Source: QHWT01 sp963755695
GTDB taxonomy: Bacteria > Acidobacteriota > Vicinamibacteria > Vicinamibacterales > 2-12-FULL-66-21
NCBI GenBank assembly: GCA_963755695.1
Contig: CAVWLB010000010.1
Location: 2,108,001-2,172,000 of the forward strand
DNA: 64,000 nt
Direction: 5' to 3'
Part shown: piece after piece, positions 47,910-58,432 of the stretch
How positions within the stretch are numbered: position 1 is the stretch's first letter
How the letters are laid out: each line of letters opens with the position of its first letter
Made by a program: the position numbers and the translations under genes
Notes under the pieces: model-generated
The model's database searches: none
Told to the model about the DNA's origin: nothing
The model's input: the letters and a program-made list of their open reading frames with translations, nothing else

Positions 47910-49834
47910 ATGACGATGCTCGACCGGATGCGGCGCCACAAGGGCTGGCTCAAATGGAGCCTGGCGGTGGTGGTCGTTTCGTTCATCCTGCTCTACATCC
48001 CCAGTTTCATGCGGAACTCCGCGGAAGGAGCAGCCAACAATGCCGTCGTGGCCCAGGTCGAAGGACGCGAGATCACGGCCGCGCAGTTCCGGCGCATCTA
48101 CCAGCAGCAGATGCAGGCGTATCGTGCGTCGTATGGCGCCAACATCGACGAAAAGCTGCTCAAGCAGCTCGGCATCGATCAGCGGATCATCCAGCAGATG
48201 ATCGAGGAAGAAGCGGCGCTGGTCGAAGCCAGGCGTCTCGGCATCAGCGCCAGCGACGCCGAGGTTCGCGAGCGTATCCTGGCGCTGCCTGCCTTCCAGG
48301 AGAATGGCCAGTTCATCGGGGACGCAGCGTTACCGTCAGCTCCTTCGAATGCAGAATGCCGCCGATGCGGCCCGACGAGTTCGAGGACCAGGTGCGGCGC
48401 AGCATCGTGGTCGAAAAGCTGCAGGCCGCATTGACCGGATGGATGACCATCAGCGACAGCGACGTCAGCCGCGAGTTCAAGCGTCGCAACGAGAAGGTCA
48501 AACTCGCCGTCGCTTTCGTTTCCTGCCGACAAGTTCCGCGAGGGTCTCGCCGCGAGCGACGCCGAGGTGGCGAAGTACTTCGACGAGCACAAGGATACGT
48601 TCCGCATCCCCGAGAAGCGCAAGATCCGGTTTCTCACCATCGATCAGGAAGGGATGCGGGCGAAGGTGAGCGTCACCGGGCAGCAGATCGAACGGTCTTA
48701 CAACGACAACATCCAGCAGTACTCGACCCCCGAGCAGGTACGGGCGAGCCATATCCTGCTCAAGACCGAGGGCAAGGATGATGCGGCCGTCAAGAAGGAG
48801 GCCGAGGAGATCCTCGCGAAGGCGAAGAGCGGCGCTGACTTCGGCGAGCTGGCGAAGAAGTACTCGCAGGACGACTCGAACGCGTCGAAGGGCGGAGACC
48901 TCGACTACTTCGGCCGTGGACGAATGGTTCCGGAGTTCGATCAGGTGGCGTTCTCGCTGCAGCCGGGACAAATCAGCGATCTCGTGAAGACGCAGTTCGG
49001 CTACCACATCATCAAGCTGGTGGACAAGAAGCCGGCGTCGCAGACGACCTCTCTCCGAGGTCCGTGCGCAGATCGAAGACCAATTGAAATGGGAACAGGC
49101 GCAGGCCCAGGCGCAGAAGCTCGCCGACGATGTCGGCGAAAGATCTGAAGAAGCCGACGGACTTCGACGCCGTCGGGCGCGCTCGCGGGCTGCAGGTCAG
49201 CGAGTCCGGTTTCTTCCAGCAGGACGAACCGATCGCCGGCATCGGCGTGGCGCCATCGGTTGCACAACAGGCCTTCACGATGTCGATCGGCGAAGTGAGC
49301 GATCCGATCCGCACGCCGCAAGGCTTCGCCTTCATCACCGTCCTGCAGAAGCAGGACCCGTACGTCCCGAAGCTCGACGAGGTGAAGAACAAGGTCAAGG
49401 ACGAAGTGCTCAAGCAGAAGGCGATCGAGGCCGCCCGGCAGAAGGCCGCGGCACTCGACCCGACGCTGAAGTCGGGCGACTTCGACAAGGCGGCCAAGGC
49501 AGCCGGCCTGGAAGTGAAGACCACTGACCTCATCGCGCGCGGCTCGGCGATTGTCCGATCTCGGAATCAGTCCGGCAATCGATGCGGCGGCATTCAAGCT
49601 GCCGGTCAGGATGGCGTCAGCGATCCCATCGTCACTGACAACGGCGCGGCGGTCATCAAGGTCGTCGAGAAGAACAACGCCGCCGCCGGAGAGTTCGAAA
49701 AGCAGAAGGACTCGCTCAAGGGCGAGCTCCTCAACGAGCGCAAGCAGCGCTTCTACGCGTCGTACATGGCGAGCGCGCGCAAGCGGATGAACATCAAGAT
49801 CAATCGCGACACGCTCGCGCAATTGACGGCGTAA
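47910..49834 (+). CDS. ppiD: PpiD/SurA-like peptidylprolyl isomerase, frame-broken
   Basis: Membrane-anchored periplasmic foldase. N-terminal anchor (WSLAVVVVSFILLYIPSFM), SurA-N region (VVAQVEGREITAAQFRRIYQ, KQLGIDQRIIQQMIEEEAAL), parvulin domain (VRASHILLKTEGKDDAAVKK, DLDYFGRGRMVPEFDQVAFS, TQFGYHIIKLVDKK), a second degenerate parvulin-like region and a C-terminal helix. Frame changes near 48325, 48360, 48525, 49050, 49130 and 49555. ATG 47910. Starts and ends fit the PpiD architecture of about 640 residues. Confidence 0.9.
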
Positions 49835-49873
49835 GCCATTGCCGTTGGCGGTCAGCGGTTAGCGATCAACCTC

Positions 49874-51310
49874 GTGCCCATCGCCAGAGCTGTTACTGAA
49901 TTCGGCCCGTTAATCGATGGTCGCACGGTCAGCACCGGCGCCACGTTCGAGGTTCGAAGCCCATACGACGGACAGGCGGTCGCCGTCGTCCATCGGGCCG
50001 GACCGAAAGAGATCGAGCGGGCGATCGCCGCGGCAGCGAACGCGTTCACCACCACCAGGGCGCTTCCGGCATGGAAGCGTTCGGCCATCCTCGAAGCCAT
50101 CAGCGGTGCGATCGCGGCGCGGCGCGAAGATCTTGCCGTCACGATCGCGCTCGAAGCCGGCAAACCAATCAAGACCGCGCGCGGGGAAGTCGACCGCGCG
50201 ATCTTCACGTTCAAGGTTGCGTCGGAAGAGGCGCGGCGGATCGGCGGCGAGATTCTGCCGCTCGACTGGCTGCCGGGGCTCGACCGCCGTGAAGCCCACA
50301 TCCGCCGGGTTCCGCTTGGACCGATCGCGGGCATCACGCCGTTCAACTTCCCGCTCAATCTCGTCGCGCACAAGGTGGCGCCGGCGCTCGCGGCAGGCAA
50401 TCCCGTCATCATTCGGCCGGCGTCGCAAACGCCGGTGTCGGCGATCACGCTCGGCCGGATTGCAGTCGATGCCGGCTGGCCCGCGGAGGGGTACGCTGTG
50501 GTCCCGAGCACGACCCGCGACGCGTCGCCGCTTGTCGAGGACGAACGAATCAAGCTTCTCAGCTTCACGGGCAGTCCCGCGGTCGGCTGGGATCTGAAGG
50601 CGCGCGCCGGACGGAAGCGGGTGACGCTGGAGCTTGGCGGAAACGCAGCCGTCATCGTCCATCATGATGCCGACCTCGCCCACGCCGCAGAACGGGTTGC
50701 ATGGGGAGGTTTCACCTATGCCGGCCAGTCGTGCATCTCGGCACAACGGATCTACGTGCACGAGGCCGTATACGACCGTTTCTCGGCGGATCTTCTGCGC
50801 CGAACCGCTGCGCTGAAGACGGGCAACCCATTGGAGGAAGATACGGATCTCGGTCCGGTCATCGACCAGGGAGCCGCGGAACGAATCCAGGAGTGGATCG
50901 ACGAAGCCAAAGCGGCCGGCGGAAAGGTGATTGCCGGCGGGACACGCGACGGACGGCTGTGGCAGCCGACGATCATCGAGGCGGCTCCGGCAAACGTCCG
51001 GGTCAATTGTCAGGAAGTCTTCGCGCCGGTCCTGACGCTCCAACCCTACGTCGACGTCGAGCAGGCAATAGCCGCAGCGAATGCCGGCGACTACGGCCTG
51101 CAGGCCGGTATCTTCACCCACGACCAGCGCGTGATCAACGCGGCCATCGACGGCATCGACGTCGGCGGGCTGATGGTGAACGACGTGCCGACCTTCCGCG
51201 TCGATCACATGCCCTACGGCGGCGTGAAGCATTCAGGCTTCGGTCGCGAGGGGCTCCGTTACGCGATCGAGGAAATGACGGAGCTGAAGCTGGTAGCGTA
51301 CCGCCGGTAG
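49874..51310 (+). CDS. Aldehyde dehydrogenase (second, intact)
   Basis: 478 residues from GTG 49874. Motifs: GPIAGITPFNFPLNLVAHKV, LLSFTGSPAVGWDLKARAG, general base in TLELGGNAAVIVHHDAD, catalytic Cys in FTYAGQSCISAQRI, EVFAPVLTLQPY, and the end MPYGGVKHSGFGREGLRYAI. It falls with the glyceraldehyde/lactaldehyde/semialdehyde branch; next to uronate-type genes it may oxidise an aldehyde from sugar-acid breakdown (inference). A short repeat-like leader (GGCGGTCAGCGGTTAGCGAT) precedes it. Confidence 0.9.
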   Translation: MPIARAVTEFGPLIDGRTVSTGATFEVRSPYDGQAVAVVHRAGPKEIERAIAAAANAFTTTRALPAWKRSAILEAISGAIAARREDLAVTIALEAGKPIKTARGEVDRAIFTFKVASEEARRIGGEILPLDWLPGLDRREAHIRRVPLGPIAGITPFNFPLNLVAHKVAPALAAGNPVIIRPASQTPVSAITLGRIAVDAGWPAEGYAVVPSTTRDASPLVEDERIKLLSFTGSPAVGWDLKARAGRKRVTLELGGNAAVIVHHDADLAHAAERVAWGGFTYAGQSCISAQRIYVHEAVYDRFSADLLRRTAALKTGNPLEEDTDLGPVIDQGAAERIQEWIDEAKAAGGKVIAGGTRDGRLWQPTIIEAAPANVRVNCQEVFAPVLTLQPYVDVEQAIAAANAGDYGLQAGIFTHDQRVINAAIDGIDVGGLMVNDVPTFRVDHMPYGGVKHSGFGREGLRYAIEEMTELKLVAYRR

Positions 51311-51491
51311 CCCGAGGACGACTCACCCCACACGCTGGGCGACTGGTTCACGGTCGCTGATTCACGAATTCTGCTTCCCGATCCCCTTCAACGCCAACCG
51401 TCACCGCCGAAATCAGTTGAACGATTTCTGCGTGCTCCGCGGCGTGATCGCATACAGTTCCCACCAGCACGGACCGGAGCTCGCGGGGGTC

Positions 51492-52819
51492 ATGGCCATC
51501 GCCTCACCACCTGATCGTATCGATCATCGACTGGTCATCCGCCGCGTGACGCGGCGGCTCATTCCGTTTGCCTTCATCTGTTACGTGGTCGCCTACATCG
51601 ATCGGGTGAACATCGGGTTCGCCGCCTCCTCGCTGCAGCGGGACCTCGGTCTGAGCGACGCCGCGTACGGCTTTGGCGCCGGCCTGTTCTTTCTCGGCTA
51701 CTTCCTGTTCGAGATTCCGAGCAACCTGCTGTTGGAGCGCGTCGGCGCACGTCGTTGGATTGCGCGCATCATGATTGTCTGGGGGCTCGTCTCGATGGCC
51801 ACGTGTTCATCACCGGCACCCCGTCCTTCTACGCCGCCCGGATCGTACTCGGCCTGGCCGAAGCCGGATTCTTTCCCGGCATGGTCTTATACCTGACCTA
51901 TTGGATCCCGGAAGCCGAGCGCGCGCGCACGAACGCGCTGTTCATGATGGCTGCGCCGATTGCCATCGCCGTGGGGGCGCCGGTATCGGAAGCGGTCATG
52001 AGACTAGACGGTACTCTCGGACTGCAGGACTGGCAATGGCTGTTCCTGCTCGAGGGCCTGCCGGCGATGTTCCTCGGCGTCATGGCACGGTGGGCGCTGA
52101 CGGATCGCCCCGAAGACGCGGCGTGGCTGCCGGCCGGAGAACGTGCGTGGCTCGTGGCCACCATGCGAGACGAACGTTCCAGGCGAGCGACCGGAGGACA
52201 CGGTTCGATTGCGGCAAGCCTTCGGAGCTTCACCTTCTGGCGGTTGACGACCGTCTACTTTCTCAACACGATCGTGACCTACGGTCTTTTCCTCTGGCTC
52301 CCGAAGATTCTCAAGGATGCATCGGGCGCAGGCGGCTTCGCCATCAGCGGCATGACCGCTTTTCCCTTTGCGGTTGCCCTCGTAGCCATGGTGCTGATCG
52401 GCCGACACTCGGATCGGACCGGCGAGCGGCGCTGGCACGTCGCGGGGTGTGCCGCCATGGCGGCGATCGGATTGATTCTGGCAGCTGCGTTCCAGGATGA
52501 CCTGTTGCTGCTGGTGCTCAGCTTCACGCTCTCGCAATCGGGACAACGCTCGGTAATGAGCGTGTTCTGGGCCATCCCCCAGCGGTTGCTTGGCGGTACC
52601 GCCGCGGCCGCCGGCATCGCGTTGATCAACGCCGTCGGCAATCTGGGCGGATGGGTGGGGCCATCCATCATGGGCTGGCTGCGCCAGTCGACCGGCACCT
52701 ACACGTCCGGCTTGCTCGTGCTCTCCTGTGCGTTGATTGCCGAAGGCTTGCTGGTGCTGACCTTGCGGCTGCCCGCGCACCCGGCGTCATCCGTCAGTGA
52801 TGTGCGACGTCTGGCGTGA
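51492..52819 (+). CDS. MFS transporter, ACS (anion:cation symporter) family
   Basis: Twelve-helix importer of organic anions such as hexuronates, galactarate or tartrate. Start ATG 51492 (MAIASPPDRIDHRLVIRRVT). ACS hallmarks: RLIPFAFICYVVAYIDRVNI, GAGLFFLGYFLFEIPSNLLL, GLAEAGFFPGMVLYLTYWIP, WQWLFLLEGLPAMFLGV, LNTIVTYGLFLWLPKILKDA. One frame change near 51800. The 181 bases upstream hold no recognised gene. Converges on the DlgD-like gene. Confidence 0.9.
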
Positions 52820-52901
52820 GGTTGTCGCAAATACGCGAAGTCAAACGATTCACGCTGAGAAAGTGTCTGCCAAGGACGTACTCTCGCCGCGGGGGATGTT
52901 G

Positions 52902-53889
52902 CTAGAGCTCGCAGGCCCATTTCCAGACGGCCTCGTCGACCGGAATGCCTTTCAACAGATTGTGGCGGCGGGTCTCCAGCGTGCGCTCACCGGGATAGCG
53001 CACCTTTGCATCCGTGGGCGGCGTCGCATGCAGGTGCTCCACAATCGCGTCCGCGATCTTTTCGTAGTCGCCAAGCGTCGACGGATCAATCGCGATGAAC
53101 ACTTGTGACAGCGATGATTCGCGCTCCGGATCGGAAGGGATCTCGTGGGTCGCGAGACCGCCGGCTGAGAATAGCCGCGACCATGTCGAGCACGACGGCC
53201 AGGCCCGAGCCCTTCCAGAATCCAATTGGCAACAGGCGCCGCGACATTTCAATTGCCGCCGGATCCGTCGACAGGCGGCCCTCCTCATCGTAGCCACCGG
53301 CCACCGGTAACATCTGCTGCCTCGCGCGGTATGCCTGCAACGCACCCACCGAAAACTGCGACATCGCCATGTCGACGACAACGTGACCCTTGGTGCGAGG
53401 AACGGCAACGATCAGCGGGTTGTTGCCGATGCGCGGCTCGCTCGCGCCCCACGGCGGCACGTTGGCAAGCGTATTGGTCCAGCAGATCCCGATGACACCC
53501 GCGTCCGCAGCCTGCCAGCCGTAGCTGCCTCCGCGCATCCAGTGATTGGTGTTCGCAAGCGCGACGCAGCCGATACCATGTTCGCGCGCCAGCGCAATCG
53601 CGCGCGCCATCGAGGCGTGGGCGTTGAGATTGCCAGGTCCTCGCCGCCCGTCCCAGCGCTCCATGCCGCCATGCACCGCCACCGGTACCGGCCGGCCGTG
53701 GACGTCGACGACGCCGTTCGCGATGTAGCGGATGAATCGTGGAAAACGATTCAGGCCGTGCGAGTAGACCCCGTCACGGTCGGTGTCGGCGAACAGCCGC
53801 GCGCACAGATCGGCACGATCGGCGTCGAACCCCCGGTCAACGAGCACGCGCCGCAGCACCTCGTGAATCTGGGAATACGGAATTCTCAT
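52902..53889 (-). CDS. dlgD: 2,3-diketo-L-gulonate reductase-like (Ldh2/DlgD family), one frame break
   Basis: NAD(P)H-dependent reductase of the malate/lactate dehydrogenase-2 superfamily. Strong similarity, from memory, to E. coli YiaK/DlgD: GVYSHGLNRFPRFIRYIANG, the active-site region NTNHWMRGGSYGWQAADAGV, GICWTNTLANVPPWGASEPR, GNNPLIVAVP and LPIGFWKGSGLAVVLDMVAA. A frame change near 53165 precedes the C-terminus SQVFIAIDPSTLGDYEKIAD and ends AVWKWACEL. ATG 53889. It fits with a uronate/aldonate catabolic locus; the precise substrate needs assay. Confidence 0.85.
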
Positions 53890-53941
53890 TCGCGCATGAT
53901 ATGCGCCCGCTCAATTGCCGGCGCCGTGCCGTTGCAGGCAG

Positions 53942-53998
53942 ATCACCAAATCACCAAATCCCCAATTCCCAAATCCCCAATTCCCAAATCCCGAAGCT
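53942..53998. repeat. Dialect-8 array (CCCCAATTCCCAAATCC words)
   Basis: ATCACCAAATCACCAAATCC, then CCAATTCCCAAATCCCCAAT words, one arm only. Unlike the other arrays it lies between two divergent start codons (DlgD-like and GH88), where it would sit in promoter or leader rather than at a 3' end. Confidence 0.75.
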
Positions 53999-54011
53999 TC
54001 CGAGCCAAGTT

Positions 54012-55438
54012 ATGATGACCAAGCTGATGATTCACTCCGATCGCCGCAGAACGCCAGCCGATTTGATCTCGAAAATCAACCGGGTGCTCGAACTCTCCGG
54101 CGCGAAGATCAACTCGATCGAATCAACATGGCGCCCCGAAGATGGCGCGCCGGTCTTCACCGTTCAGGGCCGATACCACACCCGCGGCTGGACCGAGTGG
54201 ACGCAGGGTTTCCAGTTCGGCTCGGCGCTGCTGCAGTTCGATGCCACCGGCGAGCGCGAGTTCCTCGAGCTGGGCCGCTCGCGCACGATCGATCGCATGG
54301 CGCCGCACCTGACCCACATGGGCGTGCACGACCATGGCTTCAACAACGTCAGCACCTACGGCAACCTGTGGCGCCTCGTGATGGAGGAACGCGTCGCCGC
54401 GACCGAGCTGGGAGTTGCAGTTCTACGAGCTGGCATTGAAGGTCAGTGGCGCGGTCCAGGCGCGTCGCTGGACGCCGTTACCTGACGGCGGCTTCATCCA
54501 CTCGTTCAACGGTGCGCATTCGCTGTTCGTCGACACGATCCGATCGCTGCGGGCACTGGCGCTCGCCTTCATCCTGGGTCAGACGCTCACCGAGGAGCAG
54601 GACCTGGAGATCAACCTGCTCGTCCGGCTGGTGCAGCACGCGCACGCGACCGCACGTTACAACGTGTATTACGGGAACGGCCGCGATCGCTACGACGTGC
54701 GCGGACGTATCGCTCACGAGAGCATGTTCAACGTCGCGAGCGGCACCTATCGCGGCCCGAGCACGCAACAGGGTTATTCGCCGTTCTCGACCTGGACCCG
54801 CGGACTGGCATGGGCGGTGCTCGGCTTTGCCGAGCAGCTGGAATTCCTGGACATCGTCCCGGAGCCGGCGCTCCACCCGTGCGGCGGACGGGCCTCGGTG
54901 GAAGCGATGATGCTCGAGGCGGCGCGCGCCACTTCGGACTACTACCTCGAGAACGCCGCGGCCGACGGCATCCCCTACTGGGATACCGGCGCGCCAGGCC
55001 TGTCAGCGCTTGCCGAGTGGCGCGACCGGCCGGCCAATCCGTTCAACCAGCACGAGCCGGTCGACAGCTCCGCGGCCGCGATCGCCGCGCAGGGACTGCT
55101 GCGGCTCGCGCACTTCCTGTCGCCGACGCGGTGAAGACGCCTCACGGTACGAGCAGGCCGGCCTGCTCATCCTCGACATGCTGTTCGACGACACGGGCCC
55201 GTACCTCAGCACCGATCCCAGCCACCAGGGATTGCTGCTCCACTCCGTCTATCACTGGCCGAATGGCTGGGACTACGTGCCCCAGGGCGCGGCGACGCCG
55301 CGCGGCGAGTCGAGTCAGTGGGGGGACTATCACGCGCGCGAGGCAGCCTTGTATGTGAAGCGCCTCGCGGAGCACGCGCCGTATCTCACGTTCTTCGCGG
55401 CCGAGCAGATGGAGCGCGACGAGGTTGTCGACCGATGA
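54012..55438 (+). CDS. GH88-type unsaturated glucuronyl hydrolase, frame-broken
   Basis: Cytoplasmic-type glycosidase (no signal peptide) that removes 4,5-unsaturated uronic acid from oligosaccharides made by polysaccharide lyases. GH88 features: ERMAPHLTHMGVHDHGFNN-like region with the catalytic Asp, FIHSFNGAHSLFVDTIRSL, TWTRGLAWAVLGFAEQLEFL, PYWDTGAPG, and EPVDSSAAAIAAQGLLRLA. The end contains DPSHQGLLLHSVYHWPNGWD. Frame changes near 54415 and 55125. ATG 54012 (MMTKLMIHSDRRR). The stop overlaps the SDR start (ATGA). Confidence 0.87.
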
Positions 55439-56217
55439 CCGCCGGCACGCACCCGACCGCCCTGATTACCGGAGGCACGCGCGGGATCGGTCTTGGCATC
55501 GCGCGCGCGCTCGCGCGTGACGGCTGGGATCTGGCGCTGTGTGGCGTTCGCCCTGAAGCCGACGTCGTGCCGGTTCTCGAGTCGCTCCGGACGAACGGCA
55601 GCGCCGTCCACTACGTCGCCGCAGATCTCGCGAGCCCGCGTGATCGCCAGCGGCTCGTCGATCAGGTGCACGTGCGCCTTGGTGCGATCAACGCGCTGGT
55701 CAACAACGCCGGCCGCGCGCCACGGGTCAGGGCGGATGTGCTCGAAGCAACCGAGGACAGCTTCGAAGAGCTGCTGCGCACGAATCTGCAAGGACCTTAC
55801 TTCCTGACCCAGGCCATCGCCCGCGATCAACTCGCGCGGCGCGCACAGGATCCGTCCTTCCATGCCTCGATCGTGTTCATCACGTCGGTATCCGCCGAGA
55901 TGGCGTCGACCAATCGCGGCGATTACTGCGTCAGCAAGGCCGGGCTCGCGATGGCCGCCAAGGTGTTCGCCACGCGACTCGCCGAGCATGGCATCCCGGT
56001 CTACGAAGTCAGACCAGGGATCATCGCGACCGACATGACGTCGGCGGTGAAGGAGACTTACGATCGCCGCATCGCGGATGGCCTGGTCCCCGAGCGACGG
56101 TGGGGTCAACCCGACGACGTCGGCCGCGTCGTCGCGGCGCTGGTGCGCGGCGACCTGCCATATGCGACGGGATCGGTGATCCACGTGGACGGTGGCCTTT
56201 CGGTGCCGCGCTTGTAG
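55435..56217 (+). CDS. Short-chain dehydrogenase/reductase (3-ketoacyl-ACP-reductase-like)
   Basis: Intact, 260 residues. Cofactor loop LITGGTRGIGLGIARALA, ALVNNAGRAP, active-site Ser in FITSVSAEMAS, YCVSK catalytic Tyr/Lys, and VRPGIIATDMTS. Coupled to GH88 by ATGA. In this context a KduD-like reduction of a keto-deoxy-uronate is plausible but not proven. It is annotated as a sugar-acid SDR rather than a fatty-acid enzyme because of its neighbours. Confidence 0.88.
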   Translation: MTAGTHPTALITGGTRGIGLGIARALARDGWDLALCGVRPEADVVPVLESLRTNGSAVHYVAADLASPRDRQRLVDQVHVRLGAINALVNNAGRAPRVRADVLEATEDSFEELLRTNLQGPYFLTQAIARDQLARRAQDPSFHASIVFITSVSAEMASTNRGDYCVSKAGLAMAAKVFATRLAEHGIPVYEVRPGIIATDMTSAVKETYDRRIADGLVPERRWGQPDDVGRVVAALVRGDLPYATGSVIHVDGGLSVPRL

Positions 56218-56261
56218 CCGGGGCTCGCGCCTGTGGCCGGGTCTAAAACGCCGCTTAACCA

Positions 56262-56345
56262 CTCTCACGGCGCCTCTAAAGAGGCGTCCTACACCTCCTC
56301 CCCTGCTCACGGCGCCTCTAAAGAGGCGCCCTACACGGCACTCCT
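56262..56345. repeat. Dialect-9 tandem hairpins (GGCGCCTCTAAAGAGGCGCC)
   Basis: Two copies, 56269-56295 and 56310-56337, of TCACGGCGCCTCTAAAGAGG followed by CGYCCTACAC. Each folds as GGCGCCTC-TAAA-GAGGCGCC (the first with one change). They lie between the convergent SDR and PQQ-propeller genes and could end transcription from both sides. Confidence 0.85.
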
Positions 56346-56355
56346 CTGCAGGTTT

Positions 56356-57603
56356 CTAGGACGGCCCCTCGACGCGGTATACGTGAGTCTTTGTCCGCAG
56401 GAAGAGCGCCCTTCCGTCGACCGCCGGTGACGCCATGAACCCGTCGTCCAGATAGTTTTCGGCAAGCACCTTGAAGGAACGGCCCGCATCGATGACGGTG
56501 ACCTTCCCTTCTTCACTGAAGAAGTAGACGCGCCCGTCGGCATAGATCGGCGATGCCGAGTAGCTGTCGTTCAACCGCGATCGCCACACCTGCTGGCCGG
56601 TCCGTGCATCCAGACATGTAACGATCCCGCCGTCATTGACCATGAACAGCAGGTCGCGGGCGAGCAACAATGATGGTTTGTTCGGCACGCCGCGGGTCAC
56701 GCGCCAGACGACGTGCGTGGCAGTGACGTCGCCGCGTCCGTCCGGCCGGACCGCGAGAAGGTGGCCGGCGCTGAATCCTGTCGCGTAGAAGACGAGACCG
56801 TTGCCGGCGACCGGTCGGGTACTGCCGGAAAAACTGGTCGGTTCCTCCACGCGCCAGAGTTCCTTGCCGGTCATCGGGTCGTAGCCATAGGTTGCCTTCG
56901 ATCCGATGCTGATCAGGACCGGCTGGCCGTTGACTGTAATGACGTGCGGCGTCGCAAACGCCTTGCGGAAGTCCCCCTCCGCCTGCGGCTTCCCGTCAGG
57001 CCCGAGATCGCGGAAATCGACCGAGCGCGGAGTGCGCCAGACGGTCTTGCCGGTCCGCTTGTCGAGCGCCACGACGTACTGAATGTCGCTGCCATCGAAG
57101 TGCATGATCAGCAGATCGCGAAAGAGGATCGGCGACGAGCCGGCTCCGCGATAGTGGTTGCATTGGAGGTCGCGCCGCTCCCAGATCACCTTACCGGTCC
57201 GGGTATCGATCGCGGCAGTCCCTGGCGACCCGAAGGTCACATAGATTCGGCCGGGCTCGATGACTGGTGTGGGCGACGCGTACGAATTGAACGAATGCTT
57301 CGCCTGCGGGTGGGCAACGTCGAAGAGTTTCAAATCGTGGACGATCCTGCCGCTGTCCTCGTCGAGGGCGACGGCAAACAGCTCACGACCCTCCGGGGTA
57401 GCCGTCGTCACCCACACCTGCTTGTCGAGGACGACCGGGGACGACCACGCGCGTCCGTGCACCGCGGCTTTCCACCGGACGTTCCTTCCTTCTCCCCACG
57501 TCAACGGCAGACCAACCGCGTTCGACGTGCCGAGCCCGTCAGGTCCACGGAACTGCGGCCACTGAAGAAGGAGGACGACGAAAACCGACGCGAGGCTTCT
57601 CAT
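56356..57603 (-). CDS. Secreted PQQ-binding-like beta-propeller protein
   Basis: 415 residues, intact. Hydrophobic N-terminus (SLASVFVVLLLQWPQFRGPD; the WPQFRGPDGLG motif is typical of this family), then repeated blades with the tryptophan docking pattern: DTRTGKVIWERRDLQ, DKRTGKTVWRTPRS, DPMTGKELWRVEEP, DARTGQQVWRSRLN. Such proteins may act as BamB-like scaffolds or orphan propellers; no PQQ-dehydrogenase calcium/quinone residues can be verified. ATG 57603, 13 bases after the GntR stop, so co-transcribed with the regulator. Confidence 0.85.
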   Translation of the reverse strand: MRSLASVFVVLLLQWPQFRGPDGLGTSNAVGLPLTWGEGRNVRWKAAVHGRAWSSPVVLDKQVWVTTATPEGRELFAVALDEDSGRIVHDLKLFDVAHPQAKHSFNSYASPTPVIEPGRIYVTFGSPGTAAIDTRTGKVIWERRDLQCNHYRGAGSSPILFRDLLIMHFDGSDIQYVVALDKRTGKTVWRTPRSVDFRDLGPDGKPQAEGDFRKAFATPHVITVNGQPVLISIGSKATYGYDPMTGKELWRVEEPTSFSGSTRPVAGNGLVFYATGFSAGHLLAVRPDGRGDVTATHVVWRVTRGVPNKPSLLLARDLLFMVNDGGIVTCLDARTGQQVWRSRLNDSYSASPIYADGRVYFFSEEGKVTVIDAGRSFKVLAENYLDDGFMASPAVDGRALFLRTKTHVYRVEGPS

Positions 57604-57616
57604 GTTCGGCGCCCGG

Positions 57617-58384
57617 TCATGCACTCCTTCCAACGGTGCGTTTGCGGCGCGGGGGCCGGCGGCGTTCCCTCCATTCGGAGGCTGCCAGCGAACCGATGCG
57701 CGCGGAGATCTCCTTGAGCCCATAGCGCACGTCCTCGCGCATCGCCGCATCCGCGGTGACGGGATCGCCAGACGTCAGCGCCTCGGCCAGCGAGGCGTGA
57801 AAATTCGGCGGCAGCGGCGTGCGGCGCCCGACGACATCGAACAGCCAGTTGAGGATCAGCACGTGCTTCCGGTCGATCATCTGCCGCACGAGCCCGGAGA
57901 CCGCCAGGTCGGCGATTCGCATGTGAAACTGGACGTGGGTCGTGTGGACCTCGAATCGGAACGGGGTCTTGTCGCTCTCTGCGTCCATGCGAGCGAAGAG
58001 CGCATCGACTTCGCCTGCGAGGTGGCGAATCTCCACGCGCTCGGCGCGGGTAGCGCGTTCGGCGAACAATCGCGCCGACTGAGACTCGAGCGCCTCGCGC
58101 AGCTCGTACAGCTCGCGCACGTCGGTCTGGCTCGGAATGCGGACGCGGGTGCCGGCGCGCGGCCGGCTCTCGACGAGGCCGTCCTCCTCGAGACGGCGCA
58201 ACGCATCGGTTACCGGAATCACGCTCATTCGCAGTTGGTCGGCCAGGCGCCTGCGTGAGAGCGGCGCGCCCGGCTTCAGCTGCCCGCGGAGGATGACCTT
58301 GCGGATGGCGTCATAGGCGGCATCGGCGAGGCTCAGGCCGTGTCTCCCGCTCGTCTTTGTCCGCACCGCGGCGAAATGTGGCAA
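57617..58384 (-). CDS. GntR-family (FadR/FCD) transcriptional regulator
   Basis: 255 residues. Winged helix at about 18-85 (ADAAYDAIRKVILRGQLKPG, LADQLRMSVIPVTDALRRLE, EDGLVESRPRAGTRV), then an all-helical FCD effector domain with metal-type His residues (HTTHVQFHMRIADLAVSGLV; MREDVRYGLKEI). TTG 58384 with AGGG upstream is taken as start; GTG 58366 is an alternative. It diverges from the GH97 gene, so it probably controls the locus in response to a sugar acid. No clear operator was found in the 48-base gap. Confidence 0.88.
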   Translation of the reverse strand: MPHFAAVRTKTSGRHGLSLADAAYDAIRKVILRGQLKPGAPLSRRRLADQLRMSVIPVTDALRRLEEDGLVESRPRAGTRVRIPSQTDVRELYELREALESQSARLFAERATRAERVEIRHLAGEVDALFARMDAESDKTPFRFEVHTTHVQFHMRIADLAVSGLVRQMIDRKHVLILNWLFDVVGRRTPLPPNFHASLAEALTSGDPVTADAAMREDVRYGLKEISARIGSLAASEWRERRRPPRRKRTVGRSA

Positions 58385-58432
58385 ATGGCCCTGCGCAAGT
58401 CAAGACGTGCGGTTGGGATAAAGTTGGGCGCC

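Noticed and set aside
58385..58432. GntR operator in the divergent GntR-GH97 gap
   Set aside because: No clear inverted repeat of FadR type could be identified in the 48 bases.
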